Of a DNA stretch of 64,000 nt, positions 29,507 to 37,784 are shown one piece after another. Both the position numbers and the translations under genes were made by a program. The notes below the pieces were generated by a model. That model ran no database searches. It was given only the letters and a program-made list of their open reading frames with translations, and was not told the origin of the DNA. Each line of letters opens with the position of its first letter. Position 1 is the first letter of the stretch. Source of the DNA: CAJCIT01 sp963771305 (GTDB lineage Bacteria > Acidobacteriota > Terriglobia > Bryobacterales > Bryobacteraceae); contig CAVYTS010000018.1 in NCBI GenBank assembly GCA_963771305.1, positions 288,916-352,915 of the forward strand. Direction: 5' to 3'.

Positions 29507-30934
29507 TTAACGCAGGATGTCGACGCCGGTGCACACATCACAGGAGGCGCCGCAGGTCTGAATTCGTTCCCCGAAATACGCAGCGAGAGCCCGCTGCCGA
29601 CACACCTTGGTGTCGGCGAAACGGAACATGTCGCGCGCCTGCCGCTTGCGCTCCTCCCTCAACTTCTGTGGGAGATCCGGCTGCTCCTCCGTCATTCGTT
29701 CATAAAGCAGCACGTCCGGCCACGCATAAAACAGTATGCATTCACTATCGGCGCCGTCTCGTCCGGCGCGCCCGATCTCCTGGGCGTAGCCCTCAATCGA
29801 CCTCGGCATGTCCCGATGAATCACATACCGGATATTGCCCTTGTCGATGCCCATGCCGAAGGCGATGGTCGCCACCATCACATCCACCTGGTTATCGCGG
29901 AAACGCTCGTGGATGCGAATCCGGTCCTTCGATTCCAGCCCAGCGTGATACGCCAGCGCTTTGACCCCCTTCTCCTGCAGCGCCTCGGCCATCGCCTCCA
30001 CGGTCTTCCGCATAAAGCAGTAGATGATGCCAGGCTTGCCCTTCCGCGCTTTCACCAGCTTGAGAATCTTCTTGCCCACGGTGGTCCCCTCACCCTTCTT
30101 TACGGCGGAGATCTTCAGATTGGGTCGGAAGAACGAACCCTGGAAACGCGCCGGCGCTTCCATCCCCAACTGGTCGACGATGTCCTGCTGCACCCGCCTG
30201 GTAGCCGTAGCGGTCAAGGCAAGCAGCGGCACGTTGCCGAAGCGCTGCTTCAATCCCGCGAAATTGCGGTACGAGGGTCTGAAGTCGTGGCCCCACTCGC
30301 TTATGCAATGGGCCTCGTCCACCGCTACCAGCCGGAGGTCAACTTGCTCCAGCAGCGACCCAATGTAGAACTCAATGCCCTCCGGCGCCGCGTAGACCAA
30401 TTCGTAATTGCCGCGGCAGATGTCGATGATCCGTTTGCGCCGCTCGGCCTCATCCAAGCTAGAGTTCAAGTACGTCGCGTGCAGCCCCTTTCGCGTCAGC
30501 GCGTCCACCTGGTCCTTCATCAGCGCAATCAGCGGCGAAATCACCAGGGTGGTCCCACCCATCTTCCGCGCCGGCAGCTGATAGGTCAGCGATTTGCCCC
30601 CGCCCGTCGACATCACGGCCAGGCAGTCCAGGCCGCCGAGTACGCTGCGGATAATCTGCTCCTGCCCGGGCCGGAAGTCGTCGTGTCCAAACACAGTTCG
30701 CAGCAGGTCGCGCAACGTTTCGTCGGGTGCTCCATCCAGCAACCGTGCTGCGTCCTTGAGCGCCCGGATCGCTGCACTGGTGAAGTACTCGGTCTTCCGC
30801 TCCGCTGGCAGCTTGCTGTAAAACGTCCGTAAGTGATTCAGCCGGCTACGGCAATCGGCGCGAACGCGTTCGTTCGCCGTGCCACACAGCGCAACCAGTT
30901 GGCGTACTTCCTGCTGGACCTCCGGTGGATTCAT
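29507..30934 (-). CDS. recQ: RecQ-type ATP-dependent DNA helicase
   Basis: A 3'-5' DNA helicase of the RecQ family, 475 aa from the ATG at 30934 (489 aa from 30976 is possible). Motif 0 FRPGQEQII, Walker A STGGGKSLTYQLPA, DEAHCISEWGHDFRP, TATATRRVQQDI, and motif VI QEIGRAGRDG. The C-terminus has a compact zinc module (CRQRALAAYFGE, CGASCDVC) and ends there, without winged-helix and HRDC domains; it also has an N-terminal ~85-residue helical extension. So it is shorter than E. coli RecQ. Divergent from ileS with only a 50-bp gap. Confidence 0.88.
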   Translation of the reverse strand: MNPPEVQQEVRQLVALCGTANERVRADCRSRLNHLRTFYSKLPAERKTEYFTSAAIRALKDAARLLDGAPDETLRDLLRTVFGHDDFRPGQEQIIRSVLGGLDCLAVMSTGGGKSLTYQLPARKMGGTTLVISPLIALMKDQVDALTRKGLHATYLNSSLDEAERRKRIIDICRGNYELVYAAPEGIEFYIGSLLEQVDLRLVAVDEAHCISEWGHDFRPSYRNFAGLKQRFGNVPLLALTATATRRVQQDIVDQLGMEAPARFQGSFFRPNLKISAVKKGEGTTVGKKILKLVKARKGKPGIIYCFMRKTVEAMAEALQEKGVKALAYHAGLESKDRIRIHERFRDNQVDVMVATIAFGMGIDKGNIRYVIHRDMPRSIEGYAQEIGRAGRDGADSECILFYAWPDVLLYERMTEEQPDLPQKLREERKRQARDMFRFADTKVCRQRALAAYFGERIQTCGASCDVCTGVDILR

Positions 30935-30984
30935 GCGTGTCTTGAGAGCCTGCTTCCACGATAACTTCTTCCTCATCCGATACG

Positions 30985-33846
30985 ATGAAAGGATTCATGA
31001 GCCTCTCGTCCGTTGACTTGAAAAAGACGGTCAACCTTCCCAAAACCGACTTCTCCATGAAGGCGAACCTACCGGTCGCCGAGCCTCGCCTGCTCGACCA
31101 ATGGGGCGAATCGAATCTGTATGATCGCATCCGCGAAGCGCGCGCCGGCCGCCCGCAATATGTACTGCATGACGGGCCTCCCTACGCCAACGGCAACATC
31201 CACCTGGGAACCGCATTCAACAAGATCCTGAAAGATCTGGTCGTCAAATCGAAGAGCATGGCCGGCTTCGATGCCCCCTACGTTCCGGGCTGGGATTGCC
31301 ACGGTTTGCCGATCGAGTTTAAGGTTGATAGCGAACTGGGCAAGCGCAAAGCAACCATGACCGCGGCCCAGATCCGCGCCGAATGCCGCGCCTACGCCGC
31401 GAAGTATGTCGACATCCATCGGGTTGAGTTCAAGCGTCTCGGAATCCTCGGCCGTTGGGACAATCCGTACCTGACGATGAGTGCCGAGTACGAGGCCGTG
31501 ATCGCCCAGGCCTTCGTCGACTTTCTCCACCTTGGCTATGTCTACAAGGGACTGAAGCCGGTGCATTGGTGCATCAAGGACCAGACCGCATTGGCGGAAG
31601 CCGAAGTGGAATACGAAGACCACTCAAGTCCGTCGATCTATGTTCGCTTCAAGCTCATCTCCGATCCCGCCGCCATTGATCCCGCGCTTGCCGAGCGCGA
31701 CGTCAACGCCGTCATCTGGACCACCACGCCCTGGACGATTCCGGCCAACCTCGCCATCGCGTTTCATCCAAAATACGAATACGTAGCGATCGATACCCTG
31801 CAGGGCGTCATGATCGTCGCTGAGGGTCTGCTGCCTCAGGTGTCGGAAGCCCTCGGCTGGGACAAGGCCGTCATCGCGCGTTTCCCCGGTTCGAAGCTCG
31901 AACACGCCAAGTTCAAGCACCCGTTTCTGGAGCGCACCTCCATCGGCATCCTCGCCGACTACATCACGCTGGAGCAAGGCACGGGCGCCGTCCACACCGC
32001 GCCTGGCCATGGCCAGGAAGACTTCGTCAGCGGCCAGCGTTACGGGTTGCCCGTGTACTGCCCGGTTGATGCAGCCGGCCGGTTTTTCGCTGCCGAAGGC
32101 GCGGATGGTGCGCTGCCCGCCGAAATCCTTGGCCTCTCCGTCTGGCAAGCGAACCCGGTCATCATCCACATTCTGGAGCAGCACGGTGCGCTGCTCGGCC
32201 AGCAGAGACTCGATCACAGCTATCCGCACTGCTGGCGCTGCCACCAACCCACCATCTTCCGCGCTACCGAACAGTGGTTCATCGGGATGGACCGCGAAGA
32301 ACTGCGTACCCGCGCACTCGAAGCCATCAAACGAGTCAAGTGGCATCCGGCCTGGGGCGAAGAGCGTATTTCGAACATGATCGCCATGCGTCCGGACTGG
32401 TGCATTTCGCGCCAGCGTGTCTGGGGCGTGCCCATTCCCGTCTTCTATTGCGACTCCTGCGCCGAGCCCTTCACGGACAGGAGAGTGCTCGAAGGGATCG
32501 TGGAACTGTTTCGCCAGCACACGTCGGACGTCTGGTATGAGAAGTCCGCAGCCGAGCTGATCGGTCCCGGTTGCAGCTGCGCGGAGTGTGGCTGCACCTC
32601 GTTCCGCAAGGAAACCGACATACTCGATGTTTGGTTCGATTCGGGCTCTAGCCATCTCGCTGTGCTGACGCCCCAGAATCACCTCCCCTGGCCCGCCGAC
32701 CTCTATATAGAAGGCGGCGACCAGTATCGCGGATGGTTTCATAGCTCGCTGCTGATCGGCGTCGGACTCAAGGACAACGCACCTTATAAAGCTTGCGCTA
32801 CTCATGGCTGGACGCTCGACGAACAGGGCCGCGCCATGTCGAAATCGCTCGGCAACAACGTCGAGCCCCAGACCATCGTCAAGCAGTACGGCGCAGACCT
32901 GCTTCGGCTCTGGGTCGCCTCGGTCGATTTCACCGAAGATGTAAAGCTCTCCGACACCATCCTCACCCGCCTTTCGGAGGCGTATCGGAAACTGCGAAAT
33001 ACGTTCCGCTACTGCCTCGGTAACCTCTCGGACTTCAATCCAGCCACCGATGCCATTCCTGCGTGCGAGCTCGAAAGTATCGACCAGTGGGTTCTGCTGC
33101 GGGCGGAAGCGCTGGTCCAGAAGTGCCGCGACTGGTATGCCGAGTTCGCGTTCCACAAGGTCTATCACGCGGTGTACGACTTCGCCACGGTTGACTTGAG
33201 TTCTATCTACTTCGATGTCCTCAAGGACCGCCTCTACACCAGCGCCCCGAAATGGAAGACCCGCCGGAGCGCCCAAACAGCTCTCCACCGTTTGAACTTC
33301 GCGCTTGTGCGGCTACTGACCCCGGTCCTCAGCTTCACGTGCGAAGAGGTGTGGCGGCACACCGCCTTGCCAAACGGCTCCCCGGACAGCGTCCACCTGG
33401 ATCTCTTCCCGGAACAGGACGAGTTGAGTGCCGGCATCAGCGCGGAGAAACGCGCGTTGTCAGCCGAGTGGGACCAACTGCTTCCCATCCGTGAACAGGT
33501 CTTGAAGGTGCTCGAAGGCGCCCGCCAGGATAAGACCATCGGCGCGCCGCTCGAAGCGGCGGTGACGCTGGAAGCCAGCGAAGAACTATACTCACTACTC
33601 GAAAAGCATGCCGCCGAATTGCCCAGCCTGTTTATCGTGTCCCAGGTCGCCTTGCGGAAGAGTGCCACGGCCGACGCCGGGTCGCCACTTGCCATCAACG
33701 TGGACCGCGCTAAAGGCGAGAAGTGCGAACGCTGCTGGAAGTACACCCTCGATGTCGGGCAAGACCTCGACTTCCCCACCATCTGTCTCTCCTGTGCCGC
33801 TGCCGTCCGGGAAATTCTGCACGACCGGGAAGCCGGGAAGAGCTAA
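30985..33846 (+). CDS. ileS: isoleucyl-tRNA synthetase
   Basis: Charges tRNA-Ile; 953 aa, class Ia synthetase. HIGH-type motif GNIHLG at about 70-75, KMSKS-type motif AMSKS at about 617-621, CP1 editing domain between them (WTTTPWTIPANLAIAFH), anticodon domain and a C-terminal zinc module (CERCWKYTLD ... CLSCAAAV). The length is normal and the frame uninterrupted. A 554-codon antisense frame over its middle is a shadow of the codon bias. First gene of an ileS-lspA-lgt operon. Confidence 0.98.
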   Translation: MKGFMSLSSVDLKKTVNLPKTDFSMKANLPVAEPRLLDQWGESNLYDRIREARAGRPQYVLHDGPPYANGNIHLGTAFNKILKDLVVKSKSMAGFDAPYVPGWDCHGLPIEFKVDSELGKRKATMTAAQIRAECRAYAAKYVDIHRVEFKRLGILGRWDNPYLTMSAEYEAVIAQAFVDFLHLGYVYKGLKPVHWCIKDQTALAEAEVEYEDHSSPSIYVRFKLISDPAAIDPALAERDVNAVIWTTTPWTIPANLAIAFHPKYEYVAIDTLQGVMIVAEGLLPQVSEALGWDKAVIARFPGSKLEHAKFKHPFLERTSIGILADYITLEQGTGAVHTAPGHGQEDFVSGQRYGLPVYCPVDAAGRFFAAEGADGALPAEILGLSVWQANPVIIHILEQHGALLGQQRLDHSYPHCWRCHQPTIFRATEQWFIGMDREELRTRALEAIKRVKWHPAWGEERISNMIAMRPDWCISRQRVWGVPIPVFYCDSCAEPFTDRRVLEGIVELFRQHTSDVWYEKSAAELIGPGCSCAECGCTSFRKETDILDVWFDSGSSHLAVLTPQNHLPWPADLYIEGGDQYRGWFHSSLLIGVGLKDNAPYKACATHGWTLDEQGRAMSKSLGNNVEPQTIVKQYGADLLRLWVASVDFTEDVKLSDTILTRLSEAYRKLRNTFRYCLGNLSDFNPATDAIPACELESIDQWVLLRAEALVQKCRDWYAEFAFHKVYHAVYDFATVDLSSIYFDVLKDRLYTSAPKWKTRRSAQTALHRLNFALVRLLTPVLSFTCEEVWRHTALPNGSPDSVHLDLFPEQDELSAGISAEKRALSAEWDQLLPIREQVLKVLEGARQDKTIGAPLEAAVTLEASEELYSLLEKHAAELPSLFIVSQVALRKSATADAGSPLAINVDRAKGEKCERCWKYTLDVGQDLDFPTICLSCAAAVREILHDREAGKS

Positions 33847-33849
33847 TAC

Positions 33850-34410
33850 GTGGAGCAGATCGACCAGCCGGAACATCCGCAAGAGGGAGGTGCCCTTCCT
33901 TCACGCTGGATACCGTTTCTTATCGCCGCGGCCATCGTTGTCCTCGACCGGCTGAGCAAGGCCTGGATTCGCTCGAACCTCTCTTCATATGACTCCATCA
34001 GCGTGCTTCGCGGCTGGTTTCGCATCGTCCACACCGAGAACCCGGGCGCGGCCTTCGGGGTACTCGCTGACGGCAACCCGATGCTGCGGAGCGTCGTCCT
34101 CATTGGTGTGGCAGTAGTCGTGTTGGTATTCGTTGTCATGGCGCTATGGAAGCGTTCGAACGGATTCGCATCCACTGCGACGCGGCTTGGTCTGGCGCTG
34201 ATCCTGGGCGGCGCCGCGGGCAACCTCTATGACCGGGTGACGCGCGGTACCGTCACCGATTTTCTGGAGGTCTACAATGGCGGCTGGACGTTTCCGGCCT
34301 TCAATGTGGCCGACAGTGCGATCACCGTCGGTTCTGCGTTTCTGATCATCGATCTCCTCCGGCCGAGGAAGAAACCAGCAACCGAATCGCCCACCGTCAT
34401 ATCGAATTAG
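33850..34410 (+). CDS. lspA: lipoprotein signal peptidase (signal peptidase II)
   Basis: Removes signal peptides from prolipoproteins in the inner membrane; 186 aa. Catalytic aspartates lie in GNLYDRVTRG and FNVADSAI; NPGAAFG is the other conserved block. Four hydrophobic segments. GTG start 3 nt after the ileS stop. The neighbouring lgt encodes the preceding step of the pathway. Confidence 0.95.
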   Translation: MEQIDQPEHPQEGGALPSRWIPFLIAAAIVVLDRLSKAWIRSNLSSYDSISVLRGWFRIVHTENPGAAFGVLADGNPMLRSVVLIGVAVVVLVFVVMALWKRSNGFASTATRLGLALILGGAAGNLYDRVTRGTVTDFLEVYNGGWTFPAFNVADSAITVGSAFLIIDLLRPRKKPATESPTVISN

Positions 34411-34417
34411 GTAGAAG

Positions 34418-35197
34418 TTGTTTCCAAAGCTTTTCAGCATCGGTTCCTTCTTCATACCCACTTACGGCGTGCTTGTCGCACTGGGCTTCCTAGCGGGCCT
34501 GTTTGTGACTCTGCGGCTGGCTCGGCGTGTTCACCTGCCTGCCGAGAAGATCAGCAATCTGGCCATCTACTGTGCACTCGGCGGCATCGCCGGCGCCAAG
34601 CTGTTCATGTTCCTTTTCGACTGGAACTTTTACGTCCACAACCCGCAGGAGATCTTCACGCTCAGCACGCTACAGGCAGCCGGTGTCTTTCATGGCGGCC
34701 TGCTGGTGGCCATGCTGGTCTCCTTGCTCTACATCCGGCGTCAACAGCTGCCTCTGTTGCTGACCCTCGATACCTTTGCGCCCGGGATTGCACTCGGCCA
34801 CGCCATCGGCCGGTTGGGCTGCTTCGCCGCGGGCTGCTGTTGGGGTAAGGAATGCCATCTGCCCTGGGCCGTCTATTTCCGCAGCCAGGAAGCCGCGCAA
34901 GTACCACTTGGAGTGCCGCTGCATCCGGCCCAACTCTACGAATCGGCCACTAATCTTCTGATCTTCGGACTCCTCTACCGGCTCACCGGCCGCAACCATC
35001 GTGACGGACAGATCTTTGGCCTGTATCTGATCCTCTACGGCATTGCGCGCTTCGTCATCGAGTTCTTCCGCGTTCACGAACAGTCGTTGGTCTTCGATCT
35101 ATCGCTTACGCAGTGGATTTCGCTCGGCTTGGTTGCTCTCGGCGCGCTGATCCTCTGGGCCCGCCCGCGCCCCGCTGCCTTCGCCACCCAGCACTAG
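34418..35197 (+). CDS. lgt: prolipoprotein diacylglyceryl transferase
   Basis: Transfers diacylglycerol from phosphatidylglycerol to the lipobox Cys; 259 aa, multi-spanning membrane protein. The signature is GHAIGRLGCFAAGCCWG and the catalytic Arg/His blocks include VFHGGLL and LHPAQLYES. The start is a TTG at 34418, giving MFPKLFSIGSFFIPTYG, the usual family N-terminus; no ATG lies in a suitable place. Follows lspA by 7 nt. Confidence 0.95.
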   Translation: MFPKLFSIGSFFIPTYGVLVALGFLAGLFVTLRLARRVHLPAEKISNLAIYCALGGIAGAKLFMFLFDWNFYVHNPQEIFTLSTLQAAGVFHGGLLVAMLVSLLYIRRQQLPLLLTLDTFAPGIALGHAIGRLGCFAAGCCWGKECHLPWAVYFRSQEAAQVPLGVPLHPAQLYESATNLLIFGLLYRLTGRNHRDGQIFGLYLILYGIARFVIEFFRVHEQSLVFDLSLTQWISLGLVALGALILWARPRPAAFATQH

Positions 35198-35316
35198 ACA
35201 GTCAGCGTGGGGGGGGCACAACAAAGCCTGGAGCGAGGATGCTGGCGGTTGCCGTTCAAGAGAAGATAACCGATCTCCCAAGGACGGCTTCGTGAACATC
35301 ACCGAACCGACCAAAT

Positions 35317-36081
35317 TCAGCTTTGATGTCCTCGAATGCCAAGGCGCTCGGCTACCTCCTTTTGATACCGGCTCATTCGAAGTTCCTGGCCGCCTTCGAG
35401 CAGAACCAAATGATACCCGTGAAACCAGGGATGTACTTCCTTGACGTAGTGCAAGTTGACGATGATGGAGCGATGAATCCGCACAAATTGCTTCGAATCG
35501 AGCTTGGCTTCCAGACTGGTCAGCGTTTCGCGAATATCGTGGTGACCGGAAGCGAGATGCAAACGAGCATAATTGCCGGCGGACTCGATCCAGTGTATGT
35601 CTCGAGTTTTTATGAAGACGATCCGCCCGTTGTTGGCTACCGGCACGCTCTCGAAGTGCACATTTTGATTCATCACGCTTTGAAGCACTCGTGTCAACTG
35701 TTCGCGATCCGAGAGTCCGGCAAGGCGTTCGCGGGCTCGGCCCATGGCCCGGTCAAAACGCGCTTTCCCGAAAGGCTTCAGCAAGTAATCGAGGGCATTG
35801 GCGTCGAACGCGGCCAAGGCGTACTGATCATGGGCCGTTACGAAGATGGTCGCGGGCATCTGTTCGGCCCCAATTCGATGGACCACTCCGAATCCGTCCA
35901 GCTCGGGCATCTGCACATCAAGGAAAACCAGGTCCGGTTTGTAGGCCAGAATCGCGTTCACGGCCGATTGTCCGTCGCCGCATTCGCCTAGGACTTCAAT
36001 ATCGGGGTGGTGTTTAAGAAAGCGGCGAATGCTGTGCCTTGCAAGCTGCTCGTCATCAATGATCAGAGACCGAATGCTCAT
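35317..36081 (-). CDS. LytTR-family response regulator
   Basis: A 254-aa transcription regulator. REC domain at about 1-120 with acceptor Asp in LVFLDVQMPELDG and Lys in LLKPFGKARF. LytTR DNA-binding domain at about 150-250 (IHWIESAGNYARLHL, FVRIHRSIIVNL). Its ATG overlaps the TGA of the upstream histidine kinase (ATGA), forming a LytS/LytR-like pair. Targets unknown. Confidence 0.92.
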   Translation of the reverse strand: MSIRSLIIDDEQLARHSIRRFLKHHPDIEVLGECGDGQSAVNAILAYKPDLVFLDVQMPELDGFGVVHRIGAEQMPATIFVTAHDQYALAAFDANALDYLLKPFGKARFDRAMGRARERLAGLSDREQLTRVLQSVMNQNVHFESVPVANNGRIVFIKTRDIHWIESAGNYARLHLASGHHDIRETLTSLEAKLDSKQFVRIHRSIIVNLHYVKEVHPWFHGYHLVLLEGGQELRMSRYQKEVAERLGIRGHQS

Positions 36082-37190
36082 GAAGCCGCCTGAAAGGCCA
36101 GGTCCTCTTGGCCGGCTCTCATGAGCCTCACTGGAATCGATATCGAAACGAGTACTCCCTGCGGCGAGAGGGTGCGAATTTCAAAGGCGTGCTCCAGGCC
36201 GTACAAACGTTGGAGGCGCGCGATCGTGTTCGTCAGGCCGACTCCACGCGAAAGCAGCGTTTCGAGCATGCCGTCCAGAACGCTTGCTTGGTTCTCAATA
36301 TCGATGTTCAGGCGGTCGCGATTTCGGACGGCGCGAACGGATATCCGATCAGGTTGCGTGCGCACGCCGATTCCGTGATGAACTGCATTCTCGAGCAGCG
36401 GCTGCAAAAACAGGGCGGGCACAGCGCACAGCCGGCATTGCTCCTCAATTTGAAACTCGAACTGCAGTCGGTCTCCAAAACGGCGCTGCTGGATGCCGGC
36501 ATAGTGTTTGAGAAAATCGATCTCACAATACAGAGGGACTTCCTCCCTTTGGAAGTTCTGAAGCGATAGGCGCAGCAACTCACTGAGCGAAAGCAGGATT
36601 TCCTCGGCTCCCTGTGGATCTTCGTAGATCAACACAGTCGCAGCCTGCAGAGTGTTGAACAGGAAATGTGGCTGAAGCTGGCTGCGTAGCGCCATCAGTT
36701 GGGCCTCGCGAAGCTGCGTTTCGAGCTGCGAAGTACGCAGCTCGCGATCGCGCCCTTGTTCCCATAGTCGATAGATGTGCAGGCCTCCGAGCAATGCCCA
36801 ATAGCTGATGATGCTGATCTGCGTGTGATACGTAAAATAGTGCCGGAGCGCGTCCCGAAAGGGCCACTGGACGGCATTGGGAAGCCAAGCAATGCCGGCT
36901 TCCATCAACACGCCCAGCGCGGTCAGCAGGATGCTCGCAGCGAAATGGATGGGAAGCGCACGCTTCCAAGTCTGGGAATCGATGCTCCAGCGGCGGCCCA
37001 GCCACAACACAGCCGGCGTGAGCACGCCGAAAAGGTAGGCACAGGTCACCAGATAGTAGGTGAACCGCTCCGCGTGTCCGTGGGTCGCGTCGTAAAGCCG
37101 CCACTGGCTGGCAGAGACGATGGTGCCAAACACCCATACGCCTGCGATGAGCCCCGGTTTGTCCCTCGCTGAGATTCGCCGCCCGTTCAC
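36078..37190 (-). CDS. LytS-type sensor histidine kinase
   Basis: A 370-aa membrane kinase. Five to six hydrophobic segments occupy about 10-160, then a short coiled coil (DRELRTSQLETQLREAQL) and a His_kinase domain with phospho-acceptor His in QPHFLFNTLQ and the ATPase N-box QPLLENAVHHGIG. The ATPase G1 region is short, as in this family. GTG start. It is divergent from the iorAB genes (135 bp), which are possible targets of the pair, but that is only inference. Confidence 0.9.
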   Translation of the reverse strand: MNGRRISARDKPGLIAGVWVFGTIVSASQWRLYDATHGHAERFTYYLVTCAYLFGVLTPAVLWLGRRWSIDSQTWKRALPIHFAASILLTALGVLMEAGIAWLPNAVQWPFRDALRHYFTYHTQISIISYWALLGGLHIYRLWEQGRDRELRTSQLETQLREAQLMALRSQLQPHFLFNTLQAATVLIYEDPQGAEEILLSLSELLRLSLQNFQREEVPLYCEIDFLKHYAGIQQRRFGDRLQFEFQIEEQCRLCAVPALFLQPLLENAVHHGIGVRTQPDRISVRAVRNRDRLNIDIENQASVLDGMLETLLSRGVGLTNTIARLQRLYGLEHAFEIRTLSPQGVLVSISIPVRLMRAGQEDLAFQAAS

Positions 37191-37325
37191 ACTCCAAATC
37201 TAAACCGGAATGGCGGCGATTGCCAAACCACCCGGTCGCACTTACGATTCGCCACCAGCCGGCTACGATTCGTCCCAATTGTTTTGCCGCCATCTCGAAG
37301 TCGTCGCATTCTGTTGGCAGACGCC

Positions 37326-37784
37326 ATGAACTCGATTGAACTAACCGTGAATGGGAAACAGTGCGAAGTCGTGGAAGCGCCTGGAACCCCGCTGCTATGG
37401 GTATTGCGCGATACGCTCGGCCTGACCGGCACCAAGTACGGCTGTGGAATGGGGCTTTGCGGCGCATGCACGGTCCATTTGGATGGCCGCGCAGTTCGGT
37501 CCTGCCAGACTCCAGTCGGCGCGATCGGCTCCCGAAAAGTGACCACCATCGAAGGGCTGTCAAAGGACCACAATGCGATACAACACGCCTGGATGGCGGA
37601 GCAGGTTCCGCAGTGCGGGTACTGCCAGTCGGGGCAGATTATGCAGGCGACCGCGCTGCTCGCCCACACGCCCCATCCAACGCGCGAACAGATTGATGAG
37701 GCGATGACCGGCAACATCTGTCGCTGCGCAACCTATCAGCGCATCCGGCGAGCCATTGAACGCGCCGCACGAGGAGACGTATGA
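37326..37784 (+). CDS. iorA: isoquinoline 1-oxidoreductase-type alpha subunit (2Fe-2S)
   Basis: Small electron-transfer subunit of a xanthine-dehydrogenase-family molybdoenzyme; 152 aa. First plant-type 2Fe-2S cluster: cysteines in YGCGMGLCGACT and RSCQTP. Second cluster: CGYCQSGQIM and NICRCATY. The ATG at 37326 fits the family. Its TGA overlaps the ATG of the beta subunit (ATGA). The true substrate is unknown; the family covers aldehydes and N-heterocycles. Confidence 0.9.
   Translation: MNSIELTVNGKQCEVVEAPGTPLLWVLRDTLGLTGTKYGCGMGLCGACTVHLDGRAVRSCQTPVGAIGSRKVTTIEGLSKDHNAIQHAWMAEQVPQCGYCQSGQIMQATALLAHTPHPTREQIDEAMTGNICRCATYQRIRRAIERAARGDV

Noticed and set aside
31624..33288. 554-codon open frame antisense to ileS
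   Set aside because: Lies entirely within a canonical ileS and has no family features; long antisense frames are common in GC-rich coding DNA.
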